A stretch of 64,000 nucleotides of DNA. Source: Vagococcus fluvialis. GTDB taxonomy: Bacteria; Bacillota; Bacilli; Lactobacillales; Vagococcaceae. Position 1 is the first letter of the stretch, and every line of letters begins with the position of its first letter. The stretch spans positions 248,001-312,000 of the forward strand of contig NZ_QPJV01000002.1 in assembly GCF_003337315.1 (NCBI RefSeq), given 5' to 3'. The notes beneath the pieces were generated by a model. The model was not told the origin of the DNA, did not search any database, and worked only from the letters and a program-made list of their open reading frames with translations. A program made the translations under genes and the position numbers. Positions 8,882 through 17,008 of this stretch are shown one piece after another.

Positions 8882-9259
8882 TTATATGTCTTTTTCTTCA
8901 AGGTCATTGGTTAAATTTTCTAATTCTGTGTTGATTTTGTCGATTTGTTCTTCGATGTCTTTAATACGATATTTGGATTTGAACTTGAATTTTTCAACAG
9001 ATTTTTTTGTTTCATCTATAAATTCAGGAAGAAGTGTTTCAGATAAATACTGCACATTAGCTGCATGTAATTGAACTTCCTCAGCCCCGTCTTTTACATC
9101 AGTAACTAATTTGATATTGTCTTTAACTTCTTTTTCAATTTTTGCCTGTGTTTCTTTACCAGATCTTGGAGCAAGTAAAAGGGCAGTAGTCCCGCCAACA
9201 ACACTACCAAAAAGAATTCCTTTTAGGAGTTTAGTAGCAGATAATTTTTTATTTGCCAT
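8882..9259 (-). CDS. YtxH domain membrane-associated protein
   Basis: 125 residues. A single N-terminal hydrophobic segment (LLKGILFGSVVGGTTALLLA) followed by the YtxH-type motif LLAPRSGKETQAKI, then a long charged coiled-coil tail to the end. Function unknown; homologues near hit/ecs in Bacillus are called YhaH. It overlaps the end of hit by 11 bases and is therefore probably co-transcribed with it. Confidence 0.85.
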   Translation of the reverse strand: MANKKLSATKLLKGILFGSVVGGTTALLLAPRSGKETQAKIEKEVKDNIKLVTDVKDGAEEVQLHAANVQYLSETLLPEFIDETKKSVEKFKFKSKYRIKDIEEQIDKINTELENLTNDLEEKDI

Positions 9260-9683
9260 TTTCTATAGCCTCCTTAATAGAGTTTGCTACCTCAGCCATT
9301 TTTTCTGTTGTATAGTTTTCAGCATTGTTCTTAAAAGTAATTGAAAAATCATCCTCAGTACTATAGCGGGGGATTAAGTGAATATGTGAATGGAACACAG
9401 TTTGGTAAGCTAGTTCTTTATTATTATTAATTAGATTTAAGCCTTTCATTTCAGGAAAAGCCTGTTCTAAACCACGAGCTATTTTAGGAATTCGAGAAAA
9501 AAGAGAGCTCGCTAAAATATCATCGTATTCAAAAAGGTCCACTACATGTTTTTTAGGAATAACTAAAGTATGTCCTTTAGTTGTTTGAGTAATATCTAAA
9601 AATGCGTAAACCTCATCATCTTCATATACTGGATAACTTGGAATTTCACGGTTAATAATTTTACAAAAAATACAGTCTGTCAT
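9249..9683 (-). CDS. hit: HIT family nucleotide-binding hydrolase
   Basis: 144 residues with the N-terminal zinc-type CIFCKIINREIPSYPVYED segment and the histidine-triad signature HSHIHLIPRY, as in Bacillus Hit/YhaE. HIT proteins hydrolyse purine nucleoside phosphoramidates or dinucleotides; the natural substrate here is unknown. ATG 9683 has a strong AAAGGAGGTC site. It is transcribed divergently from ecsAB, the conserved arrangement. Confidence 0.93.
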   Translation of the reverse strand: MTDCIFCKIINREIPSYPVYEDDEVYAFLDITQTTKGHTLVIPKKHVVDLFEYDDILASSLFSRIPKIARGLEQAFPEMKGLNLINNNKELAYQTVFHSHIHLIPRYSTEDDFSITFKNNAENYTTEKMAEVANSIKEAIENGK

Positions 9684-9780
9684 TAAAAAGACCTCCTTTG
9701 ATATAGAATAACTTTACCATAAACAAATAGGGAATTGAATGGCCTATTAGTCAAAAAGAGGAATTCATGAATGAAAGTTA

Positions 9781-9789
9781 TGCTATAAT
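9781..9789 (+). promoter_or_regulatory. Extended -10 promoter of ecsAB
   Basis: TGCTATAAT at 9781-9789, about 30 bases upstream of the ecsA start codon, with no convincing -35 box. Confidence 0.6.
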
Positions 9790-9819
9790 TTAGCTAGAAT
9801 TATTTAGGAGGATTTTTTA

Positions 9820-10557
9820 ATGAGCTTAGAGATAAAAAATTTAACAGGTGGTTATGGCCATATACCTGTACTTAAAGATATAAATTTAACAGTTGAATCA
9901 GGAGAAATTGTTGGATTAATCGGCTTAAATGGAGCCGGAAAAAGTACAACAATTAAGCACATTATTGGTTTATTAACTGAGCAAAAGGGAGAAATCCGTG
10001 TAGATGGTAAAACCTTAAAAGAATCGCCAGAAGATTACCGTAAAACAATTGGTTATATTCCAGAAACTCCTATTTTATATGATGAATTAACCTTAAGAGA
10101 GCATATTGAAGTAACTGCTATGGCTTATGATATTCCAATGGAGGAAGCTTTTAAACGTGCTGACAACTTACTAAAAACATTTAGATTAGAAAATAAATTA
10201 GACTGGTTCCCAACTCATTTTTCAAAAGGGATGAAACAAAAAGTTATGGTTCTGTGTGCCTTTTTAACACAACCTAGTTTGTTTATTATTGATGAACCCT
10301 TTTTAGGACTAGATCCTTTAGCAATTAATTCTTTACTTGAGTTAATGGAAGAGATGAAAAATCAAGGAGCAGGAATATTAATGTCCACGCATATTTTAGC
10401 AACTGCTGAAAAATACTGTGATCGTTTTATTGTACTTCATGAAGGAAGTGTCAGAGCGGAAGGAACGATTGAAGAGTTAAGAACTGAATTTAACTTGCCA
10501 GAGTCTTCTTTAGATGATATTTATTTATCACTTACAAAAGAAGTAGGTGAGCTGTAA
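9820..10557 (+). CDS. ecsA: ABC transporter ATP-binding protein EcsA
   Basis: 245-residue ABC ATPase: Walker A GLNGAGKST near residue 36, an LSGG-equivalent FSKGMKQKVM, Walker B SLFIIDEPFLGLDP and the H-loop STHIL. In Bacillus, EcsAB affects protein secretion, competence and intramembrane protease activity; the transported substrate is not settled. It overlaps ecsB by one base. Confidence 0.92.
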   Translation: MSLEIKNLTGGYGHIPVLKDINLTVESGEIVGLIGLNGAGKSTTIKHIIGLLTEQKGEIRVDGKTLKESPEDYRKTIGYIPETPILYDELTLREHIEVTAMAYDIPMEEAFKRADNLLKTFRLENKLDWFPTHFSKGMKQKVMVLCAFLTQPSLFIIDEPFLGLDPLAINSLLELMEEMKNQGAGILMSTHILATAEKYCDRFIVLHEGSVRAEGTIEELRTEFNLPESSLDDIYLSLTKEVGEL

Positions 10558-11783
10558 TGCAAGAGTTTTACCATATAAGGCAATTGATTCAACGAAAAAA
10601 TATGATGAAATATTTAAAATATGTTTTAAATGACCATTTTCTTTTAGTGATGCTAATTTCTTTAGGTGGCTTTGGTTTGTACTATTCAGAATTTGTTAAA
10701 ACAATTGATGAGAGTTTTTATCTAGGAACACTATTTGGCATTCTTGGTTGCTCATTGACTATCTTTTTTGGTAAGTTAGCTACTTTAATTAAGGAAGCTG
10801 ATAGTATTTTTTTACTACCTAAGGAAAGAGCCATGGCAGATTATTTGAAAATCAGTTTAAGACATTCAATTGTCTTACCTTTTATTGTTATTGGATTAGT
10901 AACAGGTGTGTTAATGCCGATTCTAGTCGCAACAACTACTCTAGATTTTGCCCATTTTTTACCAATTGTTTTAAATCTCTGGGGCTTAAAATTAGCTGAC
11001 TTATTTATTCAGTTAGAAAGTCTATATTTAAATACTGAGAAAAAAGTACGTTTACATACTGGTTTGTTAGTTATTATTAGTTTACTGACTATGAGTATTA
11101 ATGTATTAGTTATGCCGTGGTACGGGTTAGGTTTAACAGCTGTTTTCTTACTATTTATTTACAAAACAACTCAAAGTTCTTTAGCTAATAATCCTTTGAA
11201 TTGGGACAAGGCGATTCAAACTGAACGCAAACGAATGAAGAAAATTTATTCTTTCATCAATTTATTTACAGATGTGCCAGGTTTATCAGCTGAGGTTAAA
11301 AGAAGAAAGTATTTTGATGGGCTTTTAAACAAAATCAAAAAAGAACAAGGTCAGACATATACTTACCTATATAGTAGAGTCTTTCTAAGAGGAACTGAAT
11401 ACAGTGGTTTAGTTTTTAGATTAACCATTATTGGGAGTTTAGTGTTAGTTTTTAGTGATCAACTAATATTAAGTGTGATTGTCAGCTTATTATTTATTTA
11501 TTTAATTGGCTTTCAGCTACTACCGATTTATAATGAATTTGACTACATGTTAATGACGCAGCTTTATCCTGTTAATAAATCTCAAAAGACTGATGCGGTA
11601 CAAAAACTGATTTTAATTGTCCTATTAGTTGTAGCGGCAATTTTTAGTATTGTTTTAGTGATTCGTTTAGAAAATAAATTACAGGCTTTAATGATTAGTG
11701 TCGCTTTATTTGCAGAGAGTACAGCTTTTGTTTACCTTTATGCAAATAACAGACTAAAAAAATTAGAGAAATCACTGATTTAA
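10557..11783 (+). CDS. ecsB: ABC transporter permease EcsB
   Basis: 408 residues with several hydrophobic segments: two near residues 29-75, a pair around 100-140, a pair around 165-205, a pair around 285-320 and a pair near 350-400. This fits the EcsB permease family. It is translationally coupled to ecsA (ATG overlaps the stop). No terminator is evident before ccrZ, although a separate promoter there is likely. Confidence 0.9.
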   Translation: MQEFYHIRQLIQRKNMMKYLKYVLNDHFLLVMLISLGGFGLYYSEFVKTIDESFYLGTLFGILGCSLTIFFGKLATLIKEADSIFLLPKERAMADYLKISLRHSIVLPFIVIGLVTGVLMPILVATTTLDFAHFLPIVLNLWGLKLADLFIQLESLYLNTEKKVRLHTGLLVIISLLTMSINVLVMPWYGLGLTAVFLLFIYKTTQSSLANNPLNWDKAIQTERKRMKKIYSFINLFTDVPGLSAEVKRRKYFDGLLNKIKKEQGQTYTYLYSRVFLRGTEYSGLVFRLTIIGSLVLVFSDQLILSVIVSLLFIYLIGFQLLPIYNEFDYMLMTQLYPVNKSQKTDAVQKLILIVLLVVAAIFSIVLVIRLENKLQALMISVALFAESTAFVYLYANNRLKKLEKSLI

Positions 11784-11884
11784 AAAGAAAGTCTATTAAG
11801 AATATGTTATACTATTCTTCGACTTCATTTTGCAAGAATGAGCTTAAGGTAACCTTAGATTAAGTGGATGGGGAGAGAATAAAC

Positions 11885-12664
11885 ATGTTTAATTTTGATA
11901 AAAACTGGAATCTCCAACCAATCAAGGGAGATACTGGTAAGGCTTATAAAGGAATGAAAGACAGTGAGAGAGTCTTTATTAAAAGGAATTCAACACCATT
12001 TTTAGCAGCTCTTTCAAGAGAGGGGATTACACCTAAATTACTTTGGACAAAACGTACAGGAGACGGAGATATACTAACAGCTCAAGAGTGGCTAGACAGC
12101 CGTCAACTAACACCAAAAGAAATGGGTGAAAATGCTGATGTCATTAGAATATTACAGCATTTACATCAATCTAAATCATTAAAATCTATGTTAGAGCGAA
12201 TGGATGGAAAAGAAAGTTCAGCTTTTGATTTTTTAAGTGATTATGCACTGAATCTACCAAATGATTTGAAAAATAATTTATATTTAATGGGAGTCTTCCG
12301 TTATTTAGAAGATCATCTACCTTCATTTCATCCGGTTTATTATGCAGCTTGTCATGGTGATACGATTCATAATAATTGGTTATTATCAACTAATAATGAG
12401 GTCTATTTAGTAGACTGGGATTACTCTGTTTTAGCAGATCCTGCTCTTGATATTGGCTTGATTTTAGGTCAGTATGTTGACCGAAACTACTGGGATATGT
12501 GGTTAGAGATGTATGATCCAAAAAATGTAGATAACCTAAGTGAAAGAGTTTATTGGTATGCAGGAATGAATCTTCTACTTCAAATTAAACGCAGCTACTT
12601 AAGAAATGATCAAAAACAGGCTAACTTTCATATTGCCCAATTAAAAAACATTTATAAATATTAG
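11885..12664 (+). CDS. ccrZ: CcrZ/YtmP-type phosphotransferase (cell-cycle regulator family)
   Basis: 259 residues of the choline-kinase/APH fold. ATP-binding N-lobe segment [19 protein letters not shown]; catalytic loop [14 protein letters not shown]; metal-binding [19 protein letters not shown]. In Streptococcus pneumoniae the homologue CcrZ couples division to replication initiation. ATG 11885 has the GGGGAGAG site at the correct spacing, so the in-frame start at 11864 is rejected. It sits directly before trmB, the linkage seen in streptococci and enterococci. Confidence 0.85.
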   Translation: MFNFDKNWNLQPIKGDTGKAYKGMKDSERVFIKRNSTPFLAALSREGITPKLLWTKRTGDGDILTAQEWLDSRQLTPKEMGENADVIRILQHLHQSKSLKSMLERMDGKESSAFDFLSDYALNLPNDLKNNLYLMGVFRYLEDHLPSFHPVYYAACHGDTIHNNWLLSTNNEVYLVDWDYSVLADPALDIGLILGQYVDRNYWDMWLEMYDPKNVDNLSERVYWYAGMNLLLQIKRSYLRNDQKQANFHIAQLKNIYKY

Positions 12665-12686
12665 AATTAACAATGGAGAGAAAAAC

Positions 12687-13340
12687 ATGAGATTACGTAA
12701 CAAACCAGGAGCAAAAGAAACTATTTTACAGCATCCAAATTACATTTTAACTGACGGTAGTGACTGGAAAGGTAAATGGCAAGAACGCTTTCTAAAAGCA
12801 CAACCTCTTCATATCGAAGTTGGTAGTGGCAAGGGTCAGTTTATTGTTGAAATGGCAAAAGCACATCCAGAAATCAACTACATTGGCATTGAGATGCAAA
12901 CAAACGCTATTATTTCTATTTTAGAAAAACAATTAGAAGAACAACTACCAAACTTACAATTATTGTTAGTTGATGGAGCTGATTTAACTGATTATTTTTC
13001 AGATGGAGAAGTGGATCAAGTTTATTTAAACTTCTCAGATCCTTGGCCAAAGACACGTCATGAAAAACGTCGCTTAACTTATAAAACATTTTTAAGAACC
13101 TATGAAACAATCGCTAAACCAAAAGCCGAACTACATTTTAAGACAGACAACCAAAAGCTATTTGAATATTCGTTAGCAAGTGTGACTTGGTATGGCATGA
13201 CTTTAAAAAAAGTTTGGCTAGATTTACATGCTAGTGATTTTGAAGGTAATATTATGACTGAATACGAAGAGAAATTCTCAAGTAAAGGGCAACCAATTTA
13301 TAGATTAGAAGCCATTTTTAATGGGAAAGAAGCTGAATAA
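12687..13340 (+). CDS. trmB: tRNA (guanine-N7)-methyltransferase
   Basis: 217-residue Rossmann-fold methyltransferase that makes m7G46 in tRNA. SAM-binding motif [16 protein letters not shown]; the family signature [18 protein letters not shown]-terminal F.TDN and [16 protein letters not shown]. It follows ccrZ by 22 bases with its own GGAGAG site and is probably co-transcribed. Confidence 0.95.
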   Translation: MRLRNKPGAKETILQHPNYILTDGSDWKGKWQERFLKAQPLHIEVGSGKGQFIVEMAKAHPEINYIGIEMQTNAIISILEKQLEEQLPNLQLLLVDGADLTDYFSDGEVDQVYLNFSDPWPKTRHEKRRLTYKTFLRTYETIAKPKAELHFKTDNQKLFEYSLASVTWYGMTLKKVWLDLHASDFEGNIMTEYEEKFSSKGQPIYRLEAIFNGKEAE

Positions 13341-13357
13341 TGTCAGCTTCTTTTTTT
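13328..13357 (+). terminator. Terminator of trmB
   Basis: AGAAGCTGA / TCAGCTTCT with a six-base loop and a following T-run. The stem begins inside the last trmB codons and reaches the convergent gene's stop. Confidence 0.8.
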
Positions 13358-13922
13358 ATTTGTAACTTCGTACTTGTGGTGCTTCAAATGAATCAATAAA
13401 TTCTTTGATTTCAGTTAATGAATCTGAAAAAAGAAACTTATCACGGTCTTCTTTAGTCAAAAAACCAGTAGTAACCATTTGGTCAAAAAAATCAGCTAGT
13501 AAGCTATAAAAGCCATCTACATTATAAAAAATACAAGGGTTTTGATGTTCGCCAACTCGTCCCCACGAAATAACTTCAGAAATTTCTTCAAGAGTTCCTG
13601 GACCACCAGGTAAGGCAATATAAGCATCAGCTAAATCAATCATCTTTCGTTTTCTTTCATGCATATCATTGACAAGAATTAATTCATCTAGTTTGTTATG
13701 CGCTAGCTCACGCTGTTCTAAAAAATGTGGCATAACGCCAATGGAAGAACCTTGACCCTCTATAATTGTATCTGCAATAATGCCCATTAAACCAACAGCA
13801 CCTCCGCCATAGACTAACCCGAAATGATTAGCTAGCATCCAGTTACCTAATTCAATTGTTTTCTCTTTATAAATTTCAGAGGTGCCTAAGCTCGCACCAC
13901 AATATATAGCGATTTTTTTCAT
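13356..13922 (-). CDS. LOG-family Rossmann-fold protein (TIGR00730 type)
   Basis: 188 residues with an N-terminal nucleotide fold (IAIYCGASLG), GGGAVGLMG and the LOG signature PGGPGTLEE. LOG enzymes hydrolyse nucleoside 5'-monophosphates such as cytokinin ribotides; the bacterial substrate here is unknown. ATG 13922 is chosen because AGGAGGAG lies just upstream on the minus strand; the longer reading from 13943 overlaps that site. It is divergent from the MazG-like gene. Confidence 0.88.
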   Translation of the reverse strand: MKKIAIYCGASLGTSEIYKEKTIELGNWMLANHFGLVYGGGAVGLMGIIADTIIEGQGSSIGVMPHFLEQRELAHNKLDELILVNDMHERKRKMIDLADAYIALPGGPGTLEEISEVISWGRVGEHQNPCIFYNVDGFYSLLADFFDQMVTTGFLTKEDRDKFLFSDSLTEIKEFIDSFEAPQVRSYK

Positions 13923-13985
13923 TTTTCTCCTCCTCAGACTCAATATATGATACCATAGTGAAAATAGTAAAAGGAGAAAAATTTT

Positions 13986-14303
13986 ATGGATTTATCAAAT
14001 TATCAAGAATGGGTACGTTATTTTTACAAAAAAAGAGGCTGGTATGATTTAAATCCTTTTATTCGAGTTAACTTTTTATCTGAGGAAACTGGGGAAGTAG
14101 CAAGAGCTGTTAGAGGAATTGAAATTGGCAGAGATAGACCTGATGAAAAAGAAAAGTCGGAAATTGAATTAATGGCAGACTTAAAGGAAGAACTAGGAGA
14201 TGCGTTAGATAACATTTTTATTCTAGCTGATAAGTATGATATTGATTTAGAAGATATTTTAGTTAGTCATCAAGCTAAATTAATCGAACGCTTTGAAAAA
14301 TAA
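13986..14303 (+). CDS. MazG-like nucleotide pyrophosphohydrolase
   Basis: 105 residues. The MazG metal-binding pattern is visible: EETGEVARAVRG followed by EELGDALDNIFILAD. Single-domain members hydrolyse nucleoside triphosphates, often as house-cleaning enzymes; the exact substrate is unknown. The AAGGAG site lies 7 bases upstream of ATG 13986. The gene may be transcribed on into the structured region that follows. Confidence 0.8.
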   Translation: MDLSNYQEWVRYFYKKRGWYDLNPFIRVNFLSEETGEVARAVRGIEIGRDRPDEKEKSEIELMADLKEELGDALDNIFILADKYDIDLEDILVSHQAKLIERFEK

Positions 14304-14360
14304 GTTTATTTTTCTTTAAGTTATTCTTTAAAAAAAGCAAAACATTTCATCACAAAAAAT

Positions 14361-14420
14361 TCACAACTTGAGACTATTATATAGACATACCAACAAAACA
14401 ACCCTAACAAACTTTTTCAT
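14361..14420 (-). CDS. Candidate small hydrophobic peptide, 19 residues
   Basis: On the minus strand a strong GGAGGAG site, nine bases before an ATG, opens MKKFVRVVLLVCLYNSLKL then TGA. The peptide has a basic start and a hydrophobic core, like small membrane peptides or type I toxins. The Shine-Dalgarno lies in the loop of a 9-bp A/T hairpin (14420-14446) that ends at the start codon. No clear minus-strand promoter is visible, so this could be chance. It is not part of any recognised family. Confidence 0.35.
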   Translation of the reverse strand: MKKFVRVVLLVCLYNSLKL

Positions 14421-14494
14421 TTATTTACTCCTCCAAAGTAAATAAAACAACTCCTTTTTAGAGGTCTATCTATATGAGATAGGCCTCTTTTTTT
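14420..14494 (+). ncRNA. Candidate small RNA with anti-Shine-Dalgarno loop and terminator
   Basis: Read on the plus strand, TTTATTTAC / GTAAATAAA (14420-14446) presents the loop TCCTCCAAA, a C-rich anti-Shine-Dalgarno motif. It is followed by a strong terminator at 14460-14494 (11-base stem, loop TATATGA, seven T). A transcript ending here would be antisense to the ribosome binding site of the minus-strand 19-residue ORF. No convincing promoter is seen; it may be the 3' end of the MazG-like gene transcript. Confidence 0.4.
14460..14494 (+). terminator. Intrinsic terminator
   Basis: AGAGGTCTATC / GAGATAGGCCTCT arms (one G-T pair) followed by TTTTTTT. It acts on the plus strand only; the other strand lacks a T-run on the correct side. 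Confidence 0.85.
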
Positions 14495-14505
14495 GAAGTA
14501 AATAA

Positions 14506-14543
14506 AAAACTTGCTTTTACCTTGAAGGGTAAAAACAAGTTTT
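14506..14543 (-). terminator. Terminator of the PepSY-like gene
   Basis: AAAACTTG(C)TTTTACC / GGGTAAAA(A)CAAGTTTT stem with a T-rich tail on the minus strand, six bases beyond the stop codon. Confidence 0.8.
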
Positions 14544-14548
14544 AGTTT

Positions 14549-14899
14549 TTATTGTAAACGATAAACATCTAAAATAGTTCCAGTGTATGCATCTGCAATA
14601 AATTCGTATTGAACTAATTCTCCGTCTTCAATACGAGAAATACCACCAGTGTAAGTTTTAGAGTGGACTGCAAATTTTTGAAGAGGTTCTTTTTTGAAAT
14701 GAATCCAAGAGCCTTCAATGGGTCCTTCAAGTAAAAAGTCAGCTTTTACTTTCTCTAAAATATCATCTGCTGATAAAGTTTTATTTTTTTTATAGAAATA
14801 AGTAAGAGCGGCACCACCAATTGCTCCAACAGCAAGACCAATACCTATCCCAGTTGATAATCCATGTTGATAAAACTCTTTGTTTTTATTAGCTTTCAT
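14549..14899 (-). CDS. Membrane-anchored PepSY-like small protein
   Basis: 116 residues with one glycine/alanine-rich membrane segment near the N-terminus (about residues 14-36, ending YFYKKNK) and a C-terminal segment resembling a PepSY repeat (YEFIADAYTGTILDVYRLQ). This architecture is common in Lactobacillales; function is unknown. The soluble part probably faces outward. Single-gene transcript with its own terminator. Confidence 0.7.
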   Translation of the reverse strand: MKANKNKEFYQHGLSTGIGIGLAVGAIGGAALTYFYKKNKTLSADDILEKVKADFLLEGPIEGSWIHFKKEPLQKFAVHSKTYTGGISRIEDGELVQYEFIADAYTGTILDVYRLQ

Positions 14900-15019
14900 G
14901 TATGTAATCCTCCTTAAAAGAATACTTGCTTTTATTGTAGCATAAATTTAAGAAAAGTCAGAAAAAAATCTAATTTTTATGAGTTTTGGCAAAGAAGTTT
15001 TTTTGCTTAAGTGTAATTA

Positions 15020-15028
15020 TGTTATAAT
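15020..15028 (+). promoter_or_regulatory. Extended -10 promoter of pepA
   Basis: TGTTATAAT at 15020-15028, with a T-rich stretch in the -35 position. Confidence 0.6.
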
Positions 15029-15046
15029 TAAGTGAAGATAGAAAGC

Positions 15047-15080
15047 GAGGTGGATCTACTAATTTTAGTAGATAGTTATG
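15047..15080 (+). promoter_or_regulatory. Unusual ribosome binding site of pepA: SD, hairpin, start codon
   Basis: The Shine-Dalgarno GAGGTGG (15047-15053) is 24 bases from the ATG (15078). Between them ATCTACTAA and TTAGTAGAT (15054-15073) form a perfect inverted repeat with a two-base gap. Folding would bring the SD to about four bases from the start. No other in-frame start fits the family N-terminus. Confidence 0.6.
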
Positions 15081-16154
15081 GATGAAAAATTATTTAATCG
15101 TATTAAACGATTAACAGAAATTCAAAGTGTTAGTGGATTTGAAGAAAATATGCGTGAAGTTATGACAAAGGAAATGACTCCTTTAGTAGATAAAATAGAA
15201 TACGATGGTTTAGGCGGCGTTTTTGGTATTAAGAAAAGTAAAAAAGAAAATGCTCCAAGAATTATGTTAGCTTCTCACATGGATGAAGTTGGCTTTATGC
15301 TTTCTCAAATTCTAGATAGTGGTTTATTCAGAGTTGTACCATTAGGTGGATGGAATCCATACGTGGTTTCAGCACAACGCTTTACGTTACAAACTAAAAA
15401 AGGAAACTATCCAGTTATTTCGTCATCAGTACCACCACATTTATTACGTGGAACTAATGGTCAAAAGCAAATTGATGTTTCTGATATTTTATTTGATGCA
15501 GGATTTACATCAAAAGGAGAAGCCGAAGAATTTGGTGTGAGACCGGGAGATGCGATTGTTCCTGAGTCAGAAACAATTCAAACAGCTAATGGCAAACGTA
15601 TTATTAGTAAAGCGTGGGATAACCGTTATGGTTGTACCCTTGTATTGGATGTTTTAGAAGAATTAAAAGATACTGACTTACCAAATACATTAATTGCTGG
15701 TGCGAACGTTCAAGAAGAAGTTGGTTTACGTGGAGCAAAAGTTTCGACAACTAAATTTAAGCCAGATTTATTCTTTGCTGTTGACTGTTCACCAGCAGAT
15801 GATTTAGAAGGCAAAAAAGATGCTAATGGTCGTTTAGATGGAGGGTTCTTATTAAGAATCTTTGACCCTGGTATGATTATGTTACGCCGTATGCGTGAGT
15901 ATATTGTGGAAACAGCTGATGTTAAAGAAATTCCGTACCAAACTTTTGTTTCAAAAGGTGGAACAGATGCAGGTGCTGCACACTTAGCAAACGACGGAGT
16001 ACCAAGTGCAGTTATTGGTGTTCCAGGTCGTTATATTCATACACATCAAACCATGTTTAGTGTAAAAGATTACGAAGCAGCAAAAGCTATGGTAATTGCT
16101 TTGTTAACATCACTAGATAGAGAAAAAGTAGATGGAATTATCTACGGAAAGTAG
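15078..16154 (+). CDS. pepA: Glutamyl aminopeptidase, M42 family
   Basis: 358 residues, the usual size of PepA/YtoP-type M42 metallopeptidases, which form large tetrahedral cytoplasmic assemblies and remove N-terminal residues. Metal ligands and catalytic residues lie in LASHMDEVGFML, SKAWDNRYGC, ANVQEEVGLRGA and the C-terminal GVPGRYIHTHQTM. The start is fixed by the family N-terminus MDEKLFNRIKRLTEIQSVSG, despite the odd ribosome binding site. Followed within eight bases by a thioredoxin-like gene. Confidence 0.92.
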   Translation: MDEKLFNRIKRLTEIQSVSGFEENMREVMTKEMTPLVDKIEYDGLGGVFGIKKSKKENAPRIMLASHMDEVGFMLSQILDSGLFRVVPLGGWNPYVVSAQRFTLQTKKGNYPVISSSVPPHLLRGTNGQKQIDVSDILFDAGFTSKGEAEEFGVRPGDAIVPESETIQTANGKRIISKAWDNRYGCTLVLDVLEELKDTDLPNTLIAGANVQEEVGLRGAKVSTTKFKPDLFFAVDCSPADDLEGKKDANGRLDGGFLLRIFDPGMIMLRRMREYIVETADVKEIPYQTFVSKGGTDAGAAHLANDGVPSAVIGVPGRYIHTHQTMFSVKDYEAAKAMVIALLTSLDREKVDGIIYGK

Positions 16155-16161
16155 GAAGATA

Positions 16162-16473
16162 ATGATTATTCCAAAATCTTTAGAAGAAATTGCTCACTAT
16201 ATTGAAACAGAAAAAACAATTTTATTTTTTACAGCAGATTGGTGTGGCGATTGTGTCTTTATCAAACCCCATTTACCTGAAATTGTAGCAGAGTTTCCAG
16301 ATTTTAAATTCTTGCAAATTGATAGAGATGAGTATATTGATCTTTGTCAGCAGTGGGATGTATTTGGCATTCCAAGTTTTATAGCTGTAAATGACGGTAA
16401 AGAAATTGGCAGATTTGTAAGCAAAGACCGTAAAACAAAAGAGGAAATAACTAATTTTTTAAAAACATTATAG
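16162..16473 (+). CDS. Thioredoxin-like protein with CGDC motif
   Basis: 103 residues with a thioredoxin fold and redox-active motif in FFTADWCGDCVFIKP. The cis-proline segment VFGIPSFI is present. CGDC replaces the CGPC of TrxA, so redox potential and partners probably differ; YtpP-type proteins of Firmicutes look alike. ATG 16162 with GGAAGATA upstream is preferred to an in-frame start at 16132 that lies inside pepA. Likely co-transcribed with pepA and usp. Confidence 0.85.
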   Translation: MIIPKSLEEIAHYIETEKTILFFTADWCGDCVFIKPHLPEIVAEFPDFKFLQIDRDEYIDLCQQWDVFGIPSFIAVNDGKEIGRFVSKDRKTKEEITNFLKTL

Positions 16474-16488
16474 AAAGAGGATGAGCGT

Positions 16489-16944
16489 ATGATGGAATCA
16501 CAAGAATACACTTCCATATTAGTTGGAACAGATGGTAGCGACCAAGCAAAATTAGCATTTGAAAAAGCAATAGCTGTAGCAAAAAGAAACAATGCACGTG
16601 TAGTTGTTGCTCACATTATGGAAAATAAACTTTATGGTGGAACAATGTCATTTTCTACTTTTACGCCAGATCTACTTCAAGCACAAACAGATCAAGCAAA
16701 AATTTTACTAGATGATTATGTGAAACTAGCAAAAGATTTAGGATATGATCATGTAGAAACTGTATTAGAGTTTGGTTCTCCAAAAGTCATGATGTCAAAA
16801 GATTTACCAGAGAAGTATAAAACAGACTTAATCATGGTAGGACAATCAGGTCTAAATGCAGTAGAACGCCTAGTTATGGGGAGTGTAAGTGATCATATTA
16901 TTCGTACAGCTCCGTGTGATGTTTTAATTATTAGACCAGAATAA
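16489..16944 (+). CDS. Universal stress protein, UspA family
   Basis: 151 residues. The ATP-binding Usp signature GQSGLNAVERLVMGSVSDHI(I) is seen near residues 123-143, with the N-terminal ILVGTDGSDQAKLAFEKAI. Usp proteins bind ATP and support survival under stress; the specific role is unknown. Two adjacent ATG codons are possible (16489 and 16492); the site GAAAGAGGATGAG lies upstream of both. Confidence 0.92.
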   Translation: MMESQEYTSILVGTDGSDQAKLAFEKAIAVAKRNNARVVVAHIMENKLYGGTMSFSTFTPDLLQAQTDQAKILLDDYVKLAKDLGYDHVETVLEFGSPKVMMSKDLPEKYKTDLIMVGQSGLNAVERLVMGSVSDHIIRTAPCDVLIIRPE

Positions 16945-16987
16945 AACACGAGAGAGTAAGTACTTTTTGTGCTTACTTTCTTTGTGT
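16945..16987 (+). terminator. Weak terminator after usp
   Basis: AGTAAG / CTTACT with extended imperfect outer pairing and a short T-rich tail. Partial readthrough into ytpR is possible. Confidence 0.5.
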
Positions 16988-17008
16988 CATGAGAAGGGGA
17001 ACAAAGAA

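Noticed and set aside
12186-12389. Minus-strand ORFs inside ccrZ, trmB, mutS2, pnp, gltX and others
   Set aside because: They are antisense frames of strongly conserved genes without ribosome binding sites or recognisable domains.
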